From Parachlorella kessleri (Eukaryota > Chlorophyta > Trebouxiophyceae > Chlorellales > Chlorellaceae), in assembly GCA_001598975.1 (NCBI GenBank), contig BBXU01000652.1, forward strand, positions 1 through 41,436: a DNA stretch of 41,436 nt. The letters run 5' to 3'. Of the stretch, positions 8,520 through 19,578 are shown piece after piece. Under the pieces are notes generated by a model, which did no database searches, was not told the origin of the DNA, and was given only the letters and a program-made list of their open reading frames with translations. The first letter of the stretch is position 1. The number at the start of each line of letters is the position of its first letter. The translations under genes were made by a program, and so were the position numbers.

Positions 8520-11334
8520 TTACAGAGCCATAATGTTGCAGTTGACCAAGTAAGGACTGCTGAAGACGGTGCCATCCCCTGCCTCCCCTCCAGGAACCGG
8601 CAGCAGGCGACATGACAGCGGCTTGTCCAGCCTGCAACAACAAGGGCACACCAACACAGTGCTTGATGGGATCCCTTGCCTGGGCCTGCATATTCAAGCG
8701 CACATCAGGCGCTCTCACCCCTCTCTTCCATATCAGAACTCTGGTGCGCCAGGTTTGTAACTCGGAATCCTTCAGTATTTTCCTGTACATGGCTACGACT
8801 GCTTGCCAAGCCAGCCTCTCCCAACAGCGGCCGGCATGCCCTACCTGTAGGCCATGGCAGCTACATCAAGTAGCACTGCTGCAATCTGCTGTTCCAGCTG
8901 CTGCCGTGCGGCAGGCGGTGTGCTGGCCGTGACGCCCGGCACAGGCACGGTGTCAAGGCCGCACCCACAGACAGAGGAGAAGTGCAGGAGGCTGCCCACG
9001 CTGATGCGCCCCTGCAGCAGGCGCGGGCAGTTTCCTCACAAAGTGTGTCAAAAGCAAAGAAGACTGCAGGGCACGGATCCTTACGTGGAGGATAGCTGCT
9101 ATGCAGGCAACTCCCCCAGCAGAAATTCCAGTAGCTCACCTTTGCATGATCACACCAGCTATAAATGCCTGCAAGCTGCTGCCACTTGAAAGAAGTATCG
9201 GAGCCCTACCTCATCCCTTCCAAAACCAGGACCTACGGCTCCCCATCCCCCTTCGCTTGCAGCGTGGGTCAAGACCCAGGCCCACCTCTGAGGCTGCCTC
9301 TGCCAGCCCTGTGTCCTCGCAGACTGGCAGCATGAGCCCGCTGTAGCCGCAACACCGCTGCAGGGGCAGGGCCTTGATGGCGGCCGTGATGCGCTCGCAG
9401 ATGGCCAGGGTGCCGGGGCCGCCAAAGCGCCCAGGGCCCAGCAGCCTTTCGTACGCTTCTGCGGCGGCGGGCAGGGCACAGGAGGGCTAGGGCAGGGCAG
9501 GTAAGCACAGCCAGCCCATGTCCTGCTTGGTCCCGGCCAGCTTGTCATGGCAGTTGGGCGGCGCCCTGTGCATAGACGAGGTTCCCTCCCCAGCCTCAGT
9601 GGACGGGCAAGCAGCACAACCACCCACACCTAACAGGCAAGGTACTACACAGCTCCTGACAGTGCGCTTGTCACGCTCGCCTTGCTGGCTGCACACAACT
9701 TCGGCTGGAGATCTCAAACCCCAGGTTGTTCTCAGCCATGCTGGCCATGGCGCTAGGGCCCTTCGTCTCTCACCCGCCATGTTGGGCCGCTCCAGGGCCG
9801 GGCAGATGCTGGCATCGATCCCCACATACGGCTCCCCCGATTCCCGCTCCAGCTGCAGCGCCAGCGTCTCCAGCGGCACCAGTGCTGCTGCCATCAGCTG
9901 ATTGAGCTGGGTGTAGGCCGCCTCCAGGCCCCCGCCAGACTTGGCCTGCGGACAAGCAGCAGAGTGGTGTGCTGCTGCGCAAAGGTGCACTGCCGCCAGA
10001 TGTTGCGGGGGCTGCATGGGCGGGGCTCAGCATGCACCTTCTGACCACCTGTGCCAAGCATGGATTACGCTCCACATGTGGGTTGCCTGTACACCTCCGT
10101 AGCCACCCAAGGGATAGCTGCGTTCTAAGGACGGGCATCAGCCGAGCAGCCTCATGTGCACCCTCCTTTAGGAAAGCTCACCGCCCTGTCCATGGCTTCA
10201 TACAGCAGCGCGGAGTTCTCCGTGGCGAGGGCGAACCCGGCCCTCTGGCCGGGCCGAGCCGCGGGGAAGAAGGGGATTTCAGGGGGGCAGTTGAAAGCCA
10301 CCCCAAACCTGCTCGCAGTCACAGGTCATGGTGGTGGTGATGCCACACTCTTGGCACCTCACAAGCCCCTGGCGTGAAGGCTGACTTGGACTGTGTCTTG
10401 ACCCCACCCACCCCCCAATGCAGAGGCGCTGCCTCCTCTGCTGTACCATGCTGCACCCCCGCACGCAGCATGGCTTGGTATCTACCACAAGCTGGGCATG
10501 GCTTTGTGAGCAACGCCTACCGGAAGTTGCCAGCACCAGCAGTGGCTTGGGAAATCCCAAGGATCAGCTTGGCTAGCTGCAGCGCCTCGCCAAATCCATA
10601 CTCCTGCACGGTTTTGCTCGCAGGAATCGGTTAGGAAACCAATACTGCCAGCCCAGTTGGCTCCTGCCACAACACCGCTTCTGCGAAAGGGCTTCTGCCA
10701 CACCAGCAGCATGTCCCAGAAGTGTGCTGCCAGGCTTGCAGACGAGCATGTTTGTGGAGGGCAGTGTGGAGGACGCCTTCCGGTGGGCAGGGCAACCAAG
10801 CTGCCGCACTTTCGACACCGTGCGTACCTGCTGCCACAGGAAGGAGCAGCTGGTGAAGTGTGTGCCCTGCACGAGGCTGCTGATAGAACCATCCTTCAGG
10901 TGGTGCAGGCTGCTGGTCGCGCCAGCGTTGAAGAACCCAACCCCAAGCCTGCTGGCGATGCCTTCCAGCTCAGCTGCAGTTGCTCCGCCTTCCTGAGAAA
11001 CCCCTTCCAGCCACCGCGTGGCAATGCGCACAGTCTGAACTTCATAACCTGCAGGCATGTGGCGGAATTAAAAGAAAAGACCTGACCTTGTTCGCCTGTT
11101 CGCCAGCATGGGAATGGCAGGCAGGTCCTTGCAGTAGATCAGTCGTAAGTCCTCGTAGGGCAGGAAATACTCGCCCTGAGACTCCAGTAGCGACTGAGCC
11201 TGTCTTAGGAAAGCTGCTGCTTTCGTGAGCTCTGTTTCCCACTCCGGTTTTGAGATGCACTGGTGTGAGACGAAGTATGTCACCGTCCGCACTTTGATCA
11301 GCTCTTCCACCTCTCCGACCATCTTGTCGCACAT
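8520..11334 (-). CDS. DUF711 (UPF0210-like) family protein, complete, 8 exons
   Basis: Exons run 11334-11175, 11048-10828, 10603-10521, 10308-10182, 9945-9774, 9458-9286, 9011-8845 and 8631-8520, all in phase, giving 404 residues. Family signatures in order: VRTVTYFVSH near the N-terminus, GYEVQTVRIAT, LGVGFFNAGATSS, GNFRFGVAFNCPPEIPFFPA, FALATENSALLYEAM, YVGIDASICPALE, RFGGPGTLA, CCGYSGLMLPVCED, VCGCGLDTVPVPG and the C-terminal LDKPLSCRLLPVPG with SPYLVN. DUF711 proteins are known mainly from bacteria and archaea and their reaction is not established to my knowledge. Intron 1 has a GC donor (GCGAGT at 11174). TGTAA overlaps the stop codon, which implies a very short 3' UTR if it is used. The gene is divergent from the pseudouridine synthase gene. 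Confidence 0.92.
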
Positions 11335-11491
11335 AACACGATCTTAATTGGCGCAGCTAGTTGCACTGATGTGGCTCGCCCGGCATACACTGCCAGCAAA
11401 CATTCTCCAAAGCCTTTTCGCGCCCTGCACAAAGCATGTCATAGTAAAGCCTCAGTAAGACCTCCAGTGCCGAGGATGCAATTGTTATTTT
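11335..11491. promoter_or_regulatory. Compact bidirectional promoter region, DUF711 / pseudouridine synthase
   Basis: Only 157 bases separate the DUF711 ATG (11334, minus) from the first candidate pseudouridine synthase ATG (11492, plus). Both promoters and both 5' UTRs must fit here, or reach into the genes. A pyrimidine-rich stretch ending in TTAG near 11502 could alternatively be a splice acceptor, in which case the PUS start lies further upstream or at 11579. Confidence 0.6.
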
Positions 11492-14400
11492 ATGCTACTT
11501 AGGTTTGTTGAGAAGCAAGCACCTACTCATGCAAAGGACGTTGCAAGCCATCTCGGATGCAGGTTGAGAGCTGCATTGATGGCCAGCAAACACATGCTTG
11601 TTGAGTCTGGGGACTCCAAAATACAAGCCGACGACTATGTGATAGTGAATGGGTACCGCTTTGTGAAGCCATATCACTTTGACTTCATGTGCAACGTCCG
11701 ACAGCGTTGGTTTGGTCAAAACATCGTCGACATAATGAGCAGGGTAAGGTCAACTGATAACGTCCTCCACCCCAAAAGCTTGAGCAAGCAGTGGGCAGGG
11801 AGGTTTCTGTGTCTAGTTCAGCACTCCTTGCCCTTCACACCAAACCCTACAAAATAATCCTCTCGACAAGAACACACTATGTGCTCCTTCTGGAGCCTGT
11901 GCAGGCTTTGTAGGACAAGGTTCCTTGGAGCCTGGCAGTGCCCTGCTCTTCATTAAATTGCTTACCTGAGCTCCAGCCAGCCACCAGCACTCCTGCCTCA
12001 CCCCCGCAGGAGTTTCCCGCCCGCGACCGCCAGTACTACCTCGCTGCGCTTGCCGACGGGCGGCTGAGGGTTGAGGGGCGGGAGGCGACCGCCGAGACAG
12101 CCCTCAGCCAAGGCATGCGCATACGCCACTTCATTCACCGTCACGAGCCGCCAGTCCCTGCAGGCCCAATCCAGGCGGGTGCACCTGGGCGGTTGTCAGT
12201 CACTTGTGTGTGGTTTTGTGGGTTATCTTGTTATTTAGGTGATTTGTATGTTGCATGTCTCCGGTGACCGCCACGCCACCGCACAAGGAAGTTGCCGAGC
12301 CTGCTCCTGTGACTCCCTCACAGTCCGGAAGCAGGGTTGGCAGCTGTGAGTGCTGGCATGCACCCCATTGTGCACGCCAGCTGCCACGGCGGCTGCCGCA
12401 GATTATTGGGTGGAGCAAGAAGAGCGAGGGTTGTGCTGTGCTGCTGCACTGTGTGAGTGCGAGCCGGCGAAGGGCTGGTGTGTGCCTAGATATCCCAAAG
12501 GGCCCGCGTGTCACCGGTGGGTAGAGGCTCGCCGGCGCAGGTGGTTGGGGAAACCGCGGACATAGTGGCTGTGAACAAGCCGCACGGCATGCCAGTCCAC
12601 GTGGCGGGGCAGTACCGGAAGAACACTGTGCACGGCATACTTGCGGCGGAGAGGGCAGACCTGGGGGAGCTGCTGCCGGTGAGCACTCAGCGCCCTACTG
12701 CCACTACATCTTGCAGGAGCGCAAGGTAGCCAAGCACAGGTGTGCGGAAGAGGGGCCGCACACAGGGGCAGGTGCTGCTTGTGAGCTTGACTAGTGCTTC
12801 ATGGGCACCCACGTGGCATAGAGGTAGTTTGAGGTAGTTTGGGGCGTCGCAGCTGTGGCACCCAAGGGGGTTTGGGAGAGGGGCGGCACAAGGCCGGCAA
12901 GAGCTGCGGCAGGCCCTGGGTGCTCCTTCTTGCGTCTGGTCAAAGGTGGCGCGGCAAGTAGCACGTATTACAAGCTGGCTTCTGTCGCCTGGGTTGAGTC
13001 GCTTTATGATGGGAGAAGAGCAAGGAAACATAGCGGGTTGCTGCTGCCTGCAGGTACACCGGCTGGACAAGCCTGTGTCAGGCCTGCTGCTCTTCGCCAG
13101 GCACGCAGCGGCCGCGGAGGCGCTCAGGCAGCAGATCGAGGTGAGGTCACGCTCGCGCAGTCCCCTTACGGCCCTTGACATGGCTGCTCTACACACAGCT
13201 GGGCACGTGTCAGTGCTCCGGACGAGCTGACGGCTTGTAAGCTGCTGTAAGCTCTCCGCCCGCTGGGGAAGGGCATTATTGGGCACAGTCTCCTCAGCAC
13301 TGACGCTCTACAAACACAGCTTCCTGTTGTGTCTGTTGCGGTGGGTCCACGGAGCTTGCATGCTCATTGCAGGCCCCCCAGGCCTTCACGCCAATTGTGC
13401 CTCCTGCCGCAGAGTCGTTGTTTGGAGAAGGTATATGTGGCTCGAGTGCTGGGCGCCTTCCCCTCCAGCGACGCGCCGATAGCGGTGGACGTGCCGCTGG
13501 CCTGGGACCCTGTGACCAACAATGCCAGGGCGGTGCCCGAGGCAGCAGCCAGGTTCCCTTCACAAGCGGCCTCCCGAGCTGCTGCTGCCGGGCAGGGACA
13601 GAGTGCTGAGCAGGGCGTGCAGGCAGCAGCTCCAGCCGCAGCCGCTGGCGCGGGCAGGTTGGCTGAGGCGGGGGTGGAGGGAGGTGGGCATGGGGTTGAG
13701 ATGCAGGCGCAGCAGCGCGAAGAGCAGCAGCAGCAAGAACAGCAGCAGCAGGGCGCAGAGCAGCAGCAGGGGGACCAGCAGCGGCAGCAGCAGCAGGAGG
13801 ACCGGCGCCTCAGGAAGGCCAAGTGGAAGGCGCTGAAGCGGGAGAAGAAGGCGGCCAGGGAAGCGGCCGCGGCCGCGGCGGCCGCCGCCAGCGAGGCGCG
13901 GGAGCGGGACGCCATACTTGGCGCCAAGCCGGCGCTCACGGAGTACCGCCTGCTGTGGGTGGCGCCGGATGGGCAGACCAGCCTGGTGGAGTGCAGGTGG
14001 GCAGCGGTGCCTGAGTGGGTCGTTGGAGCCTCTACTAGCCGCTGGCAGGGCGGGAGGCTTCTGACGCAGCGCCCCCAGGCGTGCGCACCTGAGGCATGTG
14101 GGATGGGAAGGGTTGCTCCTAGGGGACACGCTTCAGGTCTGAGATTGTCTGTCCTTCGTCCCCCGCTTGAAATCAACACTCCCCCCCATCCCTGTCTCCC
14201 CTGGGTTTGCTTGGTGTAGGCCGCGCACAGGGCGCACCCACCAGATCCGGGTTCACCTGCAGCACTTGGGCCACCCCATTGCCAACGATGTCCAGTATGG
14301 AGGGACGTACGGCGGGCCGCTGCCTTCCCAAACTATGGCCGATGAGCTGGGCGTGTCCTGGGGCAAGCGGCGGCAGGCAGGGGATCACACTGACGGCAAC

Positions 14401-15338
14401 AACGCAGCAGCAGGTGCAGCAACCGAGGGGGGGGCCGCGCTCGGTGTTGCTGCCGCTGCCCTGGTAGCCGCTGATGCCCCCGTGGCTGGGGCGGGTGACC
14501 AGGGGCAGGTGCATCAGCACCAGCAGCTGCGACATGGCGGGGGCACTTGCTGCAGCGGAGGCCATGGGGCAAAGGCGGGCAGTACAGCAGCAGGGGCAGG
14601 TGCGATGGCCAGCAATGGAAGTGTGACAATTGATGTGACGGGGGCAGATGAAGGCGTGGCACCCAAGCGGCCGCGCACGGATGGCACTTGTGCTGCCCAG
14701 CGGCCCCGGCAGCAGCACCAGCGAGGGCAGCCTGACGGCCAGGCATTGGGGGTGGTGGACTGTCCAGGCCACCGGGAGAGGGGCAGCATGCTGGTAGACA
14801 TCCAGCAACAAAGTGCGCAGGCGGACTCACTTGAGGGGCTACTGGCTGCGGCAAGTAGCCCCTGCGACGCTTACCAACAGAACGAGGAGTTCCGGAGCCG
14901 GCCTGAGTACAAGGCTCCAGCTGAACTCCATGACAAATTGTGCATCAACTGCCCTTACTTCGCCCCCAGGTGCGGATGCTTGCGTGTGTGCTGCTCTACT
15001 GGTCTCTTGCTGTTTTGCCCTGCTGCTTGCTGAGTTTAGGGATTATTGCTTGACCCGGCTAGAAGTCATGCCACCAGGTCAGCATTGGCGGCGTTCTGGT
15101 TGGGGGTTCCTGGGTGGTGGTTAGAGCATAAGCTGCTGACCTTGGCGATCTGCGGCGGTATCATCAAACACGCTGTTCTGTGGGCTGAACCCATCCATCC
15201 GCATGCAGAGACTACCCTTTGGACTTGCGACCGTTGTGGCTTCATGCCCGGAGCTACTCAAGCGAGGGCGGGCAGTGGAGCTTCAGCTGCGACCTGCCTG
15301 GCTGGGCTCGCGCCGACTTTGTCCCGCAGAGAAGTTGA
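11492..15338 (+). CDS. RluA-type RNA pseudouridine synthase (RPUSD2 / plant PUS7-like), 7 exons
   Basis: Converts uridine to pseudouridine in RNA. Exons: 11492-11743, 12010-12174, 12541-12678, 13054-13140, 13413-13996, 14220-14969 and 15209-15338, all in phase, giving 701 residues. In order: [17 protein letters not shown], an S4-like region ([10 protein letters not shown] ... [19 protein letters not shown]), [30 protein letters not shown], the catalytic motif [14 protein letters not shown] (Asp at about residue 190), [33 protein letters not shown], a CxxC element [10 protein letters not shown], and a C-terminal WLHARSYSS ... [11 protein letters not shown] as in plant relatives. Two large low-complexity inserts (about residues 262-383, Gln/Glu/Ala-rich; about 445-630, Gly/Ala-rich) split the catalytic fold. 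Intron 2 uses a GC donor at 12175. An in-frame ATG at 11579 ([10 protein letters not shown]) is an alternative start. The RNA target and organelle are not evident. Confidence 0.93.
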
Positions 15339-16502
15339 GGTGCTTTGCTTGCCTGAGGCGGGGCTGCCAGAGCTCCCTTGAGGGGCTGAGGCACTTGCCC
15401 ACGGGGTTGAGTTTCTTGTGGCAGTTTATGCCTGCCAGTACGGTGCGCGGGCTTGGGGTCTGCTGGGTGACAAGCGCACAGCGCCACATCATTGCAATCT
15501 CACACCTTGTCTGTCTTTGCTCATGTATATGTTTCCAAGCTTCTGCACTTTTAGAAGTTGCTACCAACTGTACACAGCCCAAAAGGGTGGGAAAGCCATC
15601 GCCACAGGGGGCATGAAATAGCTGGGCTAACAGTTAGCAACGTTTCCCAGCAAACCGGTTTTTGCAGCAGGGTACACGGTCAGCAGTCACCATTGTGGGC
15701 CGTTTCAAACGCCCTGCCTAGGCAAAATAATGCCATCAAAGTTAACTATCCTAGTTAGCCATGGGTACGATGCTGTTTATTCAAATGTGTGGAAGGAGCT
15801 GCCAGTCGCCAAAGGATCACCTAGCTCTTAGGCTGCCACCTGTCTGCCAGTTAGCGTGCCCCCAAGCCCTGTCTGCAAAGCTATCTAGCATCCCTGCATG
15901 CACCTACTGCCTTGCTATACCAGACACTACGGTTACTAGCAATCAAGGGGCTGAACAACAATGCCGGCATCAACGTTAGCAATGAAATTTGAGGGGAGGG
16001 AGGGGCCAGCTCCAGCTGCTCCTTGATTAGCAGGGCCCGCCACTTTTGAACCCAAGGAGCAAATGCAGTGATTAACGATTGCAGAAAGCCAGCAATACAC
16101 GTAGCAACGTGATAGGACGAGCATGACAGCAACAAGTTCTACAGCAAATGGTCAGGTGGGCGTCTGCGCCAGTTAGCAAGGCGAATATGTCCCTGCAGTC
16201 AGTTCTATGCATGCAGTGCAACTACCCGCATGTGCCCACTTGGGGGCATTCCCGCACCAAATAAATCACCGAAGGTTTGTTACCAACCGAGGAAGGCCTC
16301 CTTGTGTCTCGTCCAGGGGAAACCGCTCCCCCAGCACAGGGGCCTCCTTGCTGCAACCAAGCCCCTGCAGCATGGGCAGCAGCACCCAAGGTGGAGAACA
16401 TAGTTCCTAAAGGTGGTGGAACTGCACATTCCCCAGACGGCATGGCTGCTTACAAATTGCAATTCTGTGGCAGTCCCTCCCTTTGCCCCGGGCTGGAGCG
16501 AC
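15339..16502. other. Tail-to-tail intergenic region with recurring GTTAGC motif
   Basis: About 1.16 kb between the pseudouridine synthase stop and the glycosyltransferase stop. No supported gene. The string GTTAGCAA occurs near 15632, 15973 and 16170, with GTTAGC variants near 15754 and 15851. The minus-strand poly(A) signal of the glycosyltransferase lies at 16450-16454. Confidence 0.5.
16450..16454 (-). terminator. TGTAA poly(A) signal of the glycosyltransferase gene
   Basis: TTACA on the plus strand, 49 bases past the proposed stop at 16503-16505. This supports ending the gene here. Confidence 0.5.
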
Positions 16503-19500
16503 CTACCACCATAACAGGTGCGCCCTGTTATCACTGCCCAGCACCGCCACAAAAACTACAGCTGTTCCAGTGTGGGGCAGCGCAGGCAGCGGCCCACTGA
16601 AATACGGAGGGGGAGCTGCGCTGGCATACGACTGTGCTAGTGCGCCGCGCACCTGCACGTCCAGCCGGCCGGCCGCGAGCGCCTCCAGGATGTTCTGGGA
16701 CTCGTTGTAGTGCTTGTAGCGGGGGAAGCCGCCCGGCTGCGACACGTTGCCGCTGTAGTACTGGAACCGGTCGGCGGCGCTCTGCGGCCCCACAAGGCAG
16801 CCTCAGGCACCAGAGTCAGCCTCAGTCGGTCCAACCAATCCGGGTATGCTGTGTTGTGTGCCTGCCTGGTGGGGATTAGGATGTAAGACTCCATCTTGCC
16901 AGCACAATACACACTACTCCTACCGAGCCTGAATGCCTGCACAGCTGCAAGATGACTACCACTTCTGTAGGTGCATTGGACTGAACCTACCCGAGCACAT
17001 GGCATGTGGCGGTTCTCACCTGCAGCACACCATGGTGCCACTTGAAGTGGTACACCGGCACTGTCACTGGGTATTGAGAGAGCTGCCATAGTCCTGGGAT
17101 GGGCGTTGCATCCTCATACTGGTACCTGCGCAGGTGTTACCACACATCATGCATGTGGATAGCTGGCGACGCCAGCCCATCTTGCATCCTTGCGATGAAG
17201 CGTGCATGAACGAGGCAGCATGACAATATCACCATCCTGCACCCCGGTCTGCCAGTGAAAGAAGCTCATGCCATTGCCAGATCATACTTCTTTTTTCAAA
17301 TCTCACCTTTCAGTGTACTTGCTGTAGGGAGTGTATGGCCAGAGGTTCTCTGCGCCAAACCAGCCGCCCCTGCAAGAGGACCATAACCATTGTTGATGCA
17401 CTGATGGCAGAAATGTGCAAAATGGTCATTGTCTATTAATCCTTCCAATAGAGCGGACAAGCACAATGCACCGTCCACTGGCCGGCAGGGCGCAGCCTCG
17501 CCACACTCACGCACCTTCCAGAAACCTTGCTCCACACATGTGTCATGCTCTCCTTTACTACCTGCCCCAGGGTGACTGAGCACTACCCCTCCTTTAGCGC
17601 GCAGCCGCTGGCAGTCACCGTGCCAAATCACCCTTCCATAACCACTGTCTGTCACCGCCCACCCTCAGCCTTCCCCACCTGGCGCTGCGCTCGCCAGGCG
17701 CCGCCCCCGCAAAGTACTCCCTGGCCTGATCGGCAGAGACAACCCAGTGGTTGCCCGTGTTGGTGCGGAAGAAAGCCTTAGCCGCAACCACCTTCTTGGT
17801 GCTGCCCTTGGACACCTGCCGCACCACCTGGCAGTTGTAGGGGAACTGTTCGAACAGGCTGGGCTCGGCCTGCAGTTGGGGAGGGTGGGTGAGGTGATGG
17901 GGTAGTCGCTCCTTCCTTCACTAGCAGATGCTGGCCTATACGCTGGTTCCTCCTTTCCTTCTTCTTTGTCATCGTCTGGCTGCTCGTTACAAGTGATGCC
18001 GGCTGGCCGTTCAGCAATAGCCTCCATGCAGGCAAGGCCACACAGCGTAATGGCCACCACAGTCCCCAAAACCAGCTTCTAGGACCTTTGTCTGCGCTGC
18101 TAAAGTAGCTTTGTTCCTAGGACACTGGCAAGTTTAGATATAGTCATGTGCACCACATCACCTGCACGGGCGATAGCTCTCCTGTGGCCGTGACCCTGTC
18201 CACCATCTGGCCCGCCACCCAGGTGCTGCCCTGCTGCTCTGCCTGCTGTAGCAGCTCTGTGACGGTGGCATCACCTGCAAAGGACAATCTTTGTGTAGTC
18301 AGCAAGATGCATCTTTGAAGCCGCTTCGGTACCCTATGCCTCAGCAGCAACTGTGATGGTCGATGCTAGACACAGAAAGCAAAAAACAACGCCCCACCAG
18401 CCAACTCCAAACCAAGGTTACAGCGAAGGAGCCAGGCACGAACCATGGAACTCCAGCATCAGCAGAGGTGCCCCTGTGGCACGCTGCAGGACCATGCGCA
18501 GAGGCTCCGCTGTCAACACAGCATGTCTGCCACACCTGGGTAGCTGTGGAACTCGTCACTATCGGCAATAACTATCCAGTCATTGACGTCTTTGACCTTT
18601 TGGTCAAGGAGTTGCAGCTTGACCTGCAGTACCAGTTTACACCTAAGCTTCCCTTCACTTCAGAGGCCATCTTGATGCTGGGAGGGCATCCAAGCCCCTT
18701 TCCATATCTTAATGCTATCACAAAGGTTGCAATGAGTGGGCGTTGGCACAATTGTTGCTGGGGTCACCTTGGCCCTGGGCCACGCCAAGATGCATTCTCC
18801 TTGCCCACACCACAGCTTGCCCACGCCACAAGCAACAAATCCACCCCACTGTATGCGCCTGAGCTCCAAATGCCTTACAAAGCAATCCAAGCTAGCCCAA
18901 GACCACGATGCGCACCTTGAGGTGTGCATCAGATGAGTAGCGCCCTGTCCACAGCAGGTGCTGCAGGCCCCACTCCTCAAGAACCCGCTGCACTGCCGCC
19001 AGCTCCGCTGTCGCCTCTGGCCTGCTCGAGTTGTGGTTCACCACCACCAGCAACTGCTCGCAGGAAAAGCCTAGCGTGCGCAGGTAGTGGTGCAGCCAGT
19101 GCGGCAGCAGCTCAGCGGTGCCCTCGTAGTCAGCACCCAGCAGGGTGTACAGCCACACCCGCGGCTCGCCAGGGGTTGTCGCCGCTTGCTGCTGCTGGCA
19201 GGGCCAGAGCCTGGGCGGCGGAGACGGGGCTGCATCAAATAGCCTGGGCAGCCCTGTGCCGCCTGGCTGCCAGGGCAGCTCTGCTGCAGTAGCATCATCA
19301 TTGCTGATTAGCCTGCGCGCTGCACGGCCGCTGCCTGGAGCCGCCTTGCCTGCCGATCCACCACTTGCTCCGCTGTTTTCTGGAGCTGTTGTGCCTCGGG
19401 CAGGTGCTGCGGCAATCAAAGGTGCTTTGCCTGACCGAGGCTGCAGTGTAAATGGTAGGTGCCGAGGGACACGGCTGTTGCCAGAGAACTGCAGGTCTGA

Positions 19501-19578
19501 GCGGCGCTGGTGTAAGCCGTTTTGGCCCGTCAGCTGGCAGGTAGCAATGAGCATGAACAGTAGCGGTGCTGAGAACAT
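16503..19578 (-). CDS. Type II membrane glycosyltransferase, GT92-like, 7 exons
   Basis: Probably a Golgi or ER transferase. Exons: 19578-18916, 18623-18536, 18274-18162, 17869-17679, 17369-17307, 17125-17020 and 16781-16503, all in phase, giving 500 residues. The N-terminus MFSAPLLFMLIATCQL is a short signal anchor, followed by a low-complexity stem (about residues 20-120). The catalytic part begins RVWLYTLLGADYEGTAELLP with HWLHHYLRTLGFSCEQLLVV. DWIVIADSDEFHSYP holds the DxD motif. Later come AKAFFRTNTGNHWV, LWPYTPYSKYTERYQYED and VYHFKWHHGVLQ, which recall DUF23/GT92 enzymes. The start at 19578 is the only in-frame ATG; a CAG acceptor at 19632-19630 hints at an upstream non-coding exon. 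The 3' end is less sure: a donor at 16652 could instead join an acceptor near 16524 and change the last residues. Confidence 0.8.

Noticed and set aside
10604..10827. An extra coding exon in the DUF711 gene between 10828 and 10603
   Set aside because: The frame stays open for some distance (KASSTLPSTNMLVC), but the strong CAGGTACGC donor at 10828 joins 10603 in phase and gives a continuous family match without it.
13700..14180. Minus-strand open frames opposite the pseudouridine synthase exon 5
   Set aside because: Long Ser/Cys/Ala-rich frames are the complement of GCAG/GGC-rich coding sequence and have no family features.
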